A stretch of DNA of 64,000 nucleotides from Parasalinivibrio latis (GTDB lineage: Bacteria; Pseudomonadota; Gammaproteobacteria; Enterobacterales; Vibrionaceae), in assembly GCF_036825535.1 (NCBI RefSeq), contig NZ_CP098812.1, positions 2,976,001-3,040,000 of the forward strand, read 5' to 3'. Below are positions 44,624 to 51,693 of the stretch, one piece after another. A program made the translations under genes and the position numbers. Each line of letters begins with the position of its first letter. Position 1 is the first letter of the stretch. The notes beneath the pieces are model-generated. The model worked only from the letters and a program-made list of their open reading frames with translations. It was not told where the DNA came from and searched no databases.

Positions 44624-45823
44624 TCAGCCTGCCTTTCTCTCTGTCGGGAACGGCAACACAACACCTTCCGCCGGCCTTCCAATCATTACCCCGGTCAGGG
44701 TCTGGTTCATATGTATCCCGTTAAGCTGCTCGCCGTAAGTATTGAACCCCACCAACCTGAACCGGGAAAACAGCTTGGTCGCCTTGTGGGTTGCGTGGCG
44801 CTGCTCAATTTCCAGACGGCGCAGGAAACAGTCACAGCCCAGCACCATCTCAAGTGATCCCACTTTCTGTTCAAGCTCAGAAAGCTTGTTCTCCACCTGC
44901 CCAAACAAATCACCCGGCCGCATCGCCGTTAGCACTATGCCGTCGTCTACTGCACAGTAAAAATTGAGGCTGAGATCGTCATTGACCTTCTGTATGGAAC
45001 GGACGTAATACTCATCACCGATAAGGACTGCCAAGGGGTGAAGGGCATACACCTCTGGCCTGAGATCAGCCAATGGAATCCCTACCTCCCTGGCATAGAC
45101 CTCGGCGGCAGGTTCAGCATTGAGCTCATAGATTCTTCGTTGGTCACTGTCAGCCCGCGTCACCACCAGTTTGCGGTCAAGGCTTTCAATATGGTGGGTA
45201 GTAAATACCTCAAACGGACACAGCGTATTGACCATAATTATGATGGCGGAATCATTGTGGAAGGCACCGCCATAATAGACATGGGTGTTGGCAAGGTTCT
45301 CATCATCTCCGGCAGATCCACCAAAGTGCGGGATCCGGCCCAGCGCCGTGTCCAGAGTGACCAGAAAGTGTTCTTCCTGGGGGGAAAGCCCGTCAATAAG
45401 GGTCATCACAAAGGTATTGCCAGTAACCGGGGCTTTTTGCTTGGCTTTGACCCCGTCTACCAGTTTGGCAACACAGTTCTGCGCTTCCAGCAACGAAAAC
45501 CCGGAGAGCGGCTTGACCAGCGCTTCGACGGTAAAAACCTCATTACTGAAACCCAGGGCACTGATGCTGCTTTTACCATAACCGTGCTCTGTTACCTCCC
45601 CGGCAGTGGTACATCCCATCACTTTGCGTCCGGGAAACGCCTTCTCCATCTCCTCGCCCAGCCGGGGCAAGTCATAAGCAGCCGAACAGAAAAACAGTAT
45701 GTATTCGAACTCCGGGTTATCTATCTGTTTTGCCAGCTCCCGGGCGGCCCGGCAGGCATCAAGCTGGTAAGTGGCCGCTGTAGCGACATACGGCTGTTGC
45801 TGCGCGTCAATCTGTGATTGCAT
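44624..45823 (-). CDS. FIST N/C domain sensory protein
   Basis: 399 residues: FIST_N domain (VMGCTTAGEVTEHGYG..., about 35-230) and FIST_C domain (about 235-380; the GVMIGRPAEGVVLPFP end is typical). FIST domains are thought to bind small ligands such as amino acids and are often partnered with histidine kinases. Here the gene is directly coupled to the kinase and preceded by motif copy b, so it probably senses a signal for the alcohol-oxidation regulon. ATG at 45823. Confidence 0.88.
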   Translation of the reverse strand: MQSQIDAQQQPYVATAATYQLDACRAARELAKQIDNPEFEYILFFCSAAYDLPRLGEEMEKAFPGRKVMGCTTAGEVTEHGYGKSSISALGFSNEVFTVEALVKPLSGFSLLEAQNCVAKLVDGVKAKQKAPVTGNTFVMTLIDGLSPQEEHFLVTLDTALGRIPHFGGSAGDDENLANTHVYYGGAFHNDSAIIIMVNTLCPFEVFTTHHIESLDRKLVVTRADSDQRRIYELNAEPAAEVYAREVGIPLADLRPEVYALHPLAVLIGDEYYVRSIQKVNDDLSLNFYCAVDDGIVLTAMRPGDLFGQVENKLSELEQKVGSLEMVLGCDCFLRRLEIEQRHATHKATKLFSRFRLVGFNTYGEQLNGIHMNQTLTGVMIGRPAEGVVLPFPTERKAG

Positions 45824-45885
45824 CTCCCTGACCTCTCAACGGTCTCTCATAGTTACAGTTTAGAGAGTCAGGGCACGGCTTGTTA

Positions 45886-45902
45886 TCCTACTTTGGCAGG
45901 AT
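45886..45902. promoter_or_regulatory. PQQ-locus motif copy b (FIST/kinase)
   Basis: TCCTACTTTGGCAGGAT, with arms ATCCT / AGGAT. It lies 63 bases before the FIST start and overlaps the stop codon of the M16 peptidase gene. Confidence 0.75.
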
Positions 45903-48155
45903 ATCCGGACGACTTTCCTGTACATAGGAGAGGACTTTCCGTGCCTTCCCAGACAAGGACTTAAGGCCTTCATGAGTTAAAGGCGGATGAAGGGGATCAG
46001 GTTCAACAAGCCCCTGCAGGTGGTTAATGTGGGCATGATATTCCACTGCCTGCTTGCAATACCGGCGCTGCCACTCACCCAGTGCTGCCCGCTGCAACGA
46101 GGTGACAGGCAACGGAAGCTGACCATGGGCAATGTCATCCAGGGTGGCAAGGATCCGGCTTACCGTATTCTCCGGCGCACGGTCAAAATAGCTGAACCAG
46201 GTCAGCCGACAGAGTGCAAAATCAATATCTACACCCAGGGCATATACTTCCCCGGACAGGCGGCTTTGCCGGAGATCTTCGTGGGAAAGAACAGCATGGG
46301 CAAATGCTGCCAGCCACAAAGGCCGGTTTGCCGTTTCCGGCAGGCAAACGGATACCACGGCGGCGCCCGGTTCAGAAATGCAGCGAATATCGCCGCGAAG
46401 AAGCAGCTCAGGGGAGTCCTTACCGACAGGCTCATGGGCCTCCGGGGAGGGTTCAAAAGTGAAGCTGACTGACACGTCTGCCGGGCTTTGCGTCTCATTG
46501 CGGCTTTCCAGCCACTCCCTCAGAGAACACGGCTCCGGAGGCCAGATCTGGACAAAATGCTGAGGTGAGTGGATGTGTTCCCCGGCCTGGTGCCATCCAC
46601 CCAGGCCGTTACAGGCCTCGCGCAGTACTTTCTGGAATCCGGTTACTTGCTGCCAGTGGGAATACAACTTGTTGCTGCAGCGCATTGGCTCCAGGGATTT
46701 TTCAAGCATCTCCCGCCACAGAGTCTGACAGAAACCAGCCTCCTCAACCGGGATATCTGCGCGCAGGGCCATCACTCCGGAAATCCCGTTGTGGTAGGCG
46801 ACGCTGAACCTGCCCGGTTTCTGTTTTGCCTCGAACACCTCCTCGCTGCGCTGTTCAAAGTAGCGCAGGAAACAAAGTGCCTGCCGGGCTGCATCGTAGT
46901 CACTGCCCGGAAAGCGGATGCACATTCCCAACGTTTCCATGGCAGCAGGCAATTCATACTGACGGTGGTAATCCCCTGGCTGCAGAATACGGTTTTGCCC
47001 TGTCCGAAACGGCGAGACAGCAACCTTTCTGTCAGGCATAGGCGGCAATGGGCCAGGTTCAGAGCTCACCAACTGGAATGCATGGTACAGTTCAGCCAGG
47101 TGCAGTCCGTACTTGGTAGACTGCTGACAGTAACGTTCGAACTGCCGTCCCTTTACTGACGCATACACGTCACTGGAGTCCATGTCATAGAGCAGGGATT
47201 CTATCAAGCCGGACAAATCCGTTTTGGGGTTGCCATGATCCAAAAGCTCAAACTGGAGGACACGAAGGGATTTCCCTTTGGCGACAGCCCTGGAAAACAG
47301 GTCATCTTCCAATGGAGGGAGTAGTTTCCATCCTGCCTTGTTAATGATCTCATGCTGCGCATGGAGCAGTGTCCGGACTCCCGGCCAAAGTTCATCAGGC
47401 AAGCCGGATACAATCAGGCTCTGAACGTTTTCAATGGCTCGGGGGTTGGCAACCCAGCAAACTGCCGGGGCGACAAAATCCCCTTCCGGAAGCTCATTCT
47501 TTGCATCAACAGCCAGTTTTAAGGCTGTCATGACCTTCTCTATATTCCATTTTCCCCCCAGTATAATCTTGAGCTTTTCTGGCTGGTAATGCTGGCGGTG
47601 AAAGTAGCGCACATTCCCGACAGTCAGCTCCCGGATGGTGTCCGGCAGCCCGCCGTAAAACGGCAGCCTCTGTGGCCTCATGGCAGCCAGGGAGAGACTT
47701 CGGGAAAATTCTGGCCGGTTAATGTATCCCTGCATTTCGGTACAGAGTACCCCGCGCACTTCCTGCCAAAAGTCTTGCGAAAGTAAAAGGGGGGAAAGGG
47801 TAGCATTGAGGAAGTACTCCAATGCCTCTTGGGCATCAGCTTCAAAGAGTGAGGACAAATGGAACTGTGTGCTGTCCGGCTGGGTTGAGGCATTGCATTC
47901 AGTCAAGGCCAGACGGCTTCCCAGTTGCCAGAATGTCATCGGATCCGGGAAGCGCTGGCATCCTCTCAGCACCATATGCTCTGTGGCATGGGCGATACCT
48001 GAATCATCTGTCGAGGCAGCAGGGAATTGCAGGCTGGCACTGCTGACAGCCTGGGTTCCATAAAGGGTTGGGCAGTGCCATATCTCAGTTCCCGAAGGGT
48101 CGAGAAAAGCATGCCATTCCAGGCCATCATGGCCGGTGAAAATCTTTTTCTTCAG
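45888..48155 (-). CDS. M16-family peptidase of the PQQ operon (probable CTG start)
   Basis: 755 residues from CTG 48155. The zinc motif HATEH lies at residues 56-60, before the first in-frame ATG (47975), so that ATG cannot be the true start. No ATG, GTG or TTG lies between the upstream stop (48177-48179) and 47975. CTG at 48155 is preceded by AAAGGGGAG with seven bases spacing. The following sequence (FWQLGSRLALTECNASTQPDSTQFHLSS) resembles PreP/M16C peptidases more than PqqF. It lies directly after pqqE; inferred role: trimming of the crosslinked PqqA peptide, the PqqF/PqqG step. Confidence 0.82.
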   Translation of the reverse strand: MKKKIFTGHDGLEWHAFLDPSGTEIWHCPTLYGTQAVSSASLQFPAASTDDSGIAHATEHMVLRGCQRFPDPMTFWQLGSRLALTECNASTQPDSTQFHLSSLFEADAQEALEYFLNATLSPLLLSQDFWQEVRGVLCTEMQGYINRPEFSRSLSLAAMRPQRLPFYGGLPDTIRELTVGNVRYFHRQHYQPEKLKIILGGKWNIEKVMTALKLAVDAKNELPEGDFVAPAVCWVANPRAIENVQSLIVSGLPDELWPGVRTLLHAQHEIINKAGWKLLPPLEDDLFSRAVAKGKSLRVLQFELLDHGNPKTDLSGLIESLLYDMDSSDVYASVKGRQFERYCQQSTKYGLHLAELYHAFQLVSSEPGPLPPMPDRKVAVSPFRTGQNRILQPGDYHRQYELPAAMETLGMCIRFPGSDYDAARQALCFLRYFEQRSEEVFEAKQKPGRFSVAYHNGISGVMALRADIPVEEAGFCQTLWREMLEKSLEPMRCSNKLYSHWQQVTGFQKVLREACNGLGGWHQAGEHIHSPQHFVQIWPPEPCSLREWLESRNETQSPADVSVSFTFEPSPEAHEPVGKDSPELLLRGDIRCISEPGAAVVSVCLPETANRPLWLAAFAHAVLSHEDLRQSRLSGEVYALGVDIDFALCRLTWFSYFDRAPENTVSRILATLDDIAHGQLPLPVTSLQRAALGEWQRRYCKQAVEYHAHINHLQGLVEPDPLHPPLTHEGLKSLSGKARKVLSYVQESRPDILPK

Positions 48156-48194
48156 CCCAGTTCTCCCCTTTCGGGTTTATACAAATAGCGTTTT

Positions 48195-49349
48195 CTACAA
48201 CTTTTCCCTCATGATGATCTGGCTGTTGGTGAAACTGCGAGCCAAGGTTTCAGCATGGCAGCCAATGCCGGAGGAAGCCCTTTGCCGGGCATCTTCTATC
48301 AGGTGGTGGTGAGGTGAGCGTTCACAAACCGGGTCGGTGTTATGGGCATCTCCCGTCAGCATCATGGCCTGGCACCTGCACCCCCCAAAATCCTTTTCCT
48401 TGTCGTCACAACTTCGGCATGGCTCGGGCATCCACTCGAAACCCCGGAAGTGGTTGAATCCTTCAGATTCAAACCAGATATGGCGGAGACTGTGCTCCTT
48501 TACATTAAGGAATGGCAAGTCAAGCAGCGCTGCGCTGTGGCAAGGCAGAGCCTTGCCTTCCGGCGAGACGTTGAGAAACAGGCTGCCCCACCCGCTCATA
48601 CAGGCTTTCGGACGGGATTCATAGTAATCCGGTGTCACGAAAATAAACTTTGGCCCCTCTCCGTCCTGCTTATCCCGGAAGGCATTCACATAGCTTTCTG
48701 CAGTTTCAATTTCCTGCAATGACGGCAACAACTGGTCGCGGTTTTCCAATGCCCAGCCGTAATACTGGGCGGTGGCAAGTTCCACATAGTCGGCATTCAG
48801 TTCACAGGAAAGCTCCATGATTTGCGGGATCTGGTGGATGTTTTGTTTGCTGATGACAAAGTTCAGCACCATCGGGAAGCCGTGCTCCTTCACCAACCCC
48901 GCCATCTCTTTCTTCTGTTGGAACGCACGCTTTTTCCCGGCAATCGCATCATTTAAATCCGGGTCAGCAGACTGGAAGCTGATCTGGATATGGTCAAGCC
49001 CGGCCTCCTTGAGCGCTTTGATACGTTTCTCATTCAGGCCAATCCCCGAGGTGATCAGGTTGGAATAAAACCCCAACTCCCTCGCCCGGCTGACAATGGT
49101 CTCCAAGTCCTTGCGCAGCAAGGGCTCCCCACCGGACAATCCCAACTGGACAGCCCCCATTTCCCGGGCCTGCTCCAGCACATCCAGCCAGGTTTCGGTA
49201 TCAAGCTCATTTTCCGGCTCACCGAGGTTAACCGGGTTCGAACAGTAAGGGCACTGCAGCGGACAGCGGTAAGTGAGCTCCATAAGCAGCCAAAGGGGTG
49301 GCGTGACAGCCGGTCTCTCATCCGGCTTGCTGAATCCACTTTTTGTCAT
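48195..49349 (-). CDS. pqqE: PqqA peptide cyclase PqqE (radical SAM)
   Basis: 384-residue radical SAM/SPASM enzyme that forms the C-C bond between Glu and Tyr of PqqA. The CX3CX2C cluster ligands are C29, C33 and C36. The C-terminal SPASM cysteines lie in KACMSGW, LPCHSA and PCRSCDDKEKDFGGCRCQA. ATG at 49349 has GGAG seven bases before it; its start overlaps pqqD by 32 bases. Confidence 0.95.
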   Translation of the reverse strand: MTKSGFSKPDERPAVTPPLWLLMELTYRCPLQCPYCSNPVNLGEPENELDTETWLDVLEQAREMGAVQLGLSGGEPLLRKDLETIVSRARELGFYSNLITSGIGLNEKRIKALKEAGLDHIQISFQSADPDLNDAIAGKKRAFQQKKEMAGLVKEHGFPMVLNFVISKQNIHQIPQIMELSCELNADYVELATAQYYGWALENRDQLLPSLQEIETAESYVNAFRDKQDGEGPKFIFVTPDYYESRPKACMSGWGSLFLNVSPEGKALPCHSAALLDLPFLNVKEHSLRHIWFESEGFNHFRGFEWMPEPCRSCDDKEKDFGGCRCQAMMLTGDAHNTDPVCERSPHHHLIEDARQRASSGIGCHAETLARSFTNSQIIMREKL

Positions 49350-49602
49350 AGGCGACTCCAAAAAACTCGGTAACATCATCCGCCAGGGTGTCAGCCCCCG
49401 GGTATTTCTGTTGCAGTACGGCAATCACTTCACTTGGGCTGCGCACACCATCAACATGGGACAGAATTTCTGCCGCCGTATCACTCAGCTTGACCATCCC
49501 CTCTGGAAACAGGAGGACGTGGCAACCCTGCACTTTTTCGTATTGCATCCGGAACAGCGGGTTAATGGATACCGCCAAGTCTCGCTTCAGTGGCTCACTC
49601 AT
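49318..49602 (-). CDS. pqqD: PqqA-binding chaperone PqqD
   Basis: 94-residue RRE-domain protein that presents PqqA to PqqE. Family pattern: ...PLFRMQYEKVQGCHVLLFPEGM then LSDTAAEIL and GVRSPSEVIAVLQQKYP. Starts with a four-base ATGA overlap with pqqC. Confidence 0.92.
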   Translation of the reverse strand: MSEPLKRDLAVSINPLFRMQYEKVQGCHVLLFPEGMVKLSDTAAEILSHVDGVRSPSEVIAVLQQKYPGADTLADDVTEFFGVAYDKKWIQQAG

Positions 49603-50357
49603 AGGTCCAGCCCCCGGTGGTAAACCAGCTGGTCGGTAATACCCACATAAGGCGGGCGTTCAAATTCCCATGCCATGCTTATTGCATCGAGCATGCTCCA
49701 CAGGATATCGAGCTTAAACTGCAGGATATTCAGTGCCTGGGCCTGCTTTTCAGCCGTGTTGAAGTGATCCAGCGTAATTTGCAAGCCATGGGTAACATCT
49801 CTCCTTGCCTGAGAGAGACGCTGGCGGAAATACGTCAGACCTTCCTGCTCAATCCAAGGGTAATGCTCCGGCCAGGTATCAAGCCGTGACTGGTGTATTT
49901 CCGGTGCAAAAAGTTCGGTCAGGGATGAGCAGGCGGCCTGCTGCCAATTAGCATGGCGTGCGAAATTCACATAGGCATCTACGGCAAAACGCACCCCCGG
50001 CAAGACCCAGCGTTGATCCAGCACTTCCTCCCGGGACAGGCCAACTGACTCTCCGAGTTTGAGCCAGGCTTCGATACCACCGTACTTCTCTTCAAGGGTG
50101 GCATGGCCGTCATGGTCCAGGATGCGCTGTATCCAGCTCCTGCGGACATCTATGTCCTTACAGTTCGCAAGGATTGCTGCATCTTTGATTGGGATACTGA
50201 TTTGGTAGTAAAAACGGTTGGCTACCCAGGCCCGTATCTGTTCACGGCTGCAGTGCCCGGCGTACATCGCTTTGTGGAAAGGGTGGTGAATATGGTAATA
50301 CTCCCCTTTCGCTCTCAGGGCCCGTTCAAACTCTTCCCGGCTAAGTGCCTGTTCCAT
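49599..50357 (-). CDS. pqqC: Pyrroloquinoline-quinone synthase PqqC
   Basis: 252-residue heme-oxygenase-like oxidase that does the final ring closure and eight-electron oxidation to PQQ without a metal cofactor. Family motifs: KGEYYHIHHPFHKAMYAG and ANRFYYQISIPIKDAAILANC, then WIQRILDHDG. Lies 24 bases after pqqB. Confidence 0.95.
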   Translation of the reverse strand: MEQALSREEFERALRAKGEYYHIHHPFHKAMYAGHCSREQIRAWVANRFYYQISIPIKDAAILANCKDIDVRRSWIQRILDHDGHATLEEKYGGIEAWLKLGESVGLSREEVLDQRWVLPGVRFAVDAYVNFARHANWQQAACSSLTELFAPEIHQSRLDTWPEHYPWIEQEGLTYFRQRLSQARRDVTHGLQITLDHFNTAEKQAQALNILQFKLDILWSMLDAISMAWEFERPPYVGITDQLVYHRGLDL

Positions 50358-50381
50358 TGGCGTTCTCCGTTATTCCAGTTT

Positions 50382-51299
50382 CTATATATCAATCTCCATC
50401 CCATCAAACGCGACATCCACACCGGCATCCTTTACTTTCTGGCGTTCTTTGGAGTCTTCATCCAGGATGGGGTTGGTATTGTTGATATGGATTAGAACCT
50501 TACGTGGCCGGTCAAACTGCGAAAGCAAAGCCAGCATCCCCTTGGAGCCGGAAACGGAAAGGTGGCCCATGTCAGTGCCAAGGCTGTCACTGAAACCGTT
50601 TTGAATCATTTCATCATCCTGCCACAGGGTACCGTCAACCATCACGCAGGCAGCACCTGCCATTGCAGCCCTCACATTGTCGTCAGGCTCTGCAAGCCCT
50701 GGAGCATAAAACAGGTACTCCCCGGTTCTGCTGTCGGTAATTTTCAGGCCAATGTTGTCACCGGTGTGCGGGTCATGGCGGTGCGCAGAATAAGGGGGGG
50801 CTTTCGACACCAGAATCACTGGGTCAAACCGCAGGTTAGGCACACCTTCAACCTGGAATGCCTTTTCCGGTTCTACACCAATGGAATGTACCCTGAAACC
50901 GCCTTCCCAGTGGGTCAGGATATTGAGAAGCGGGAACTCGTGGGTTAATTGATGGCGGACAACATCCGTGCAGTAAAGATCCATCGGCAAGCCTTCCCGC
51001 AGGATAAGCAAACCGGTGGTATGGTCAATCTGGGCATCCGTTACCACCACCCCGGCTATCGCGGAGCCTCGGGCACCTTCTGCATTAGCCAGTTGGGGGC
51101 GGGCGTTGATTTGCTGTCGGATATCCGGAGAAGCGTTAATAACCACCCACTTGTTTCCGTCATCACTCACGGCGATGGAAGACTGGGTACGATGGAGGGC
51201 ATTGATACTGCCATTGCGCGCTCCCTGGCAAAGCCTGCAATGACAGTTCCATTGTGGAAAACCGCCACCTGCCCCGGCTCCCAAAACTAATACCTTCAT
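50382..51299 (-). CDS. pqqB: PQQ biosynthesis protein PqqB
   Basis: 305-residue metallo-beta-lactamase-fold protein, reported to hydroxylate the AHQQ precursor. The N-terminal motif GAGAGGGFPQWNCHCRLC is diagnostic; GVVVTDAQIDHTTGLLILREG holds the modified metal site. Separated from pqqA by a weak terminator-like hairpin. Confidence 0.95.
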   Translation of the reverse strand: MKVLVLGAGAGGGFPQWNCHCRLCQGARNGSINALHRTQSSIAVSDDGNKWVVINASPDIRQQINARPQLANAEGARGSAIAGVVVTDAQIDHTTGLLILREGLPMDLYCTDVVRHQLTHEFPLLNILTHWEGGFRVHSIGVEPEKAFQVEGVPNLRFDPVILVSKAPPYSAHRHDPHTGDNIGLKITDSRTGEYLFYAPGLAEPDDNVRAAMAGAACVMVDGTLWQDDEMIQNGFSDSLGTDMGHLSVSGSKGMLALLSQFDRPRKVLIHINNTNPILDEDSKERQKVKDAGVDVAFDGMEIDI

Positions 51300-51380
51300 A
51301 CAACCCTCCCAAATTAACTGCCTGCCCGTATTTAGTTATGTAGTACTCCGGGTCAGTTGCTGAGCCACTAAGGTCTCTGA

Positions 51381-51409
51381 TAACAAAGCGCCCCCAGGTT
51401 GGGAGCGCT
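51381..51409 (-). terminator. Attenuator-like hairpin between pqqA and pqqB
   Basis: On the minus strand AGCGCTCCC / GGGGGCGCT pair (one wobble) around an AACCT loop, followed by a short T-rich stretch. Partial termination would make more pqqA than pqqB-E transcript. Confidence 0.6.
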
Positions 51410-51424
51410 CAACGTTAAATGTAC

Positions 51425-51496
51425 TTAGCGGTTGCTGATGTAAAGGGTCACTTCAAAGCCAAGACGAAGTTCCTGGTAAGTTGGTTTTACCCACAT
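51425..51496 (-). CDS. pqqA: PQQ precursor peptide PqqA
   Basis: 23-residue peptide, backbone of PQQ. It starts MWVKPTYQELRLGF and ends EVTLYISNR: the crosslinked residues are E15 and Y19 in E-V-T-L-Y, exactly the family spacing. AAGGAG lies eight bases before the ATG. First gene of pqqABCDE; motif copy c lies 144 bases upstream. Confidence 0.96.
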   Translation of the reverse strand: MWVKPTYQELRLGFEVTLYISNR

Positions 51497-51639
51497 AGTG
51501 CTAACTCCTTGTGTTGGTGATCCAGTTCAGGACATCCCTATATGTTGTCCTTCGAGCACCACCCAGTTCCGGACTGTTATCCAAAAACTGACTGCCATGC
51601 TCCTATATCGACTGTAGTGAGAGACGCCTGCAACGAAAA

Positions 51640-51656
51640 TCCTACTTTGTGATGAA
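51640..51656. promoter_or_regulatory. PQQ-locus motif copy c (pqqA)
   Basis: TCCTACTTTGTGATGAA, 144 bases before pqqA. The left half is exact and the right half is degenerate. Confidence 0.6.
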
Positions 51657-51693
51657 ATGTCTCCTCCACCTTTTTCCCTGTTTTTTCCGGGCA

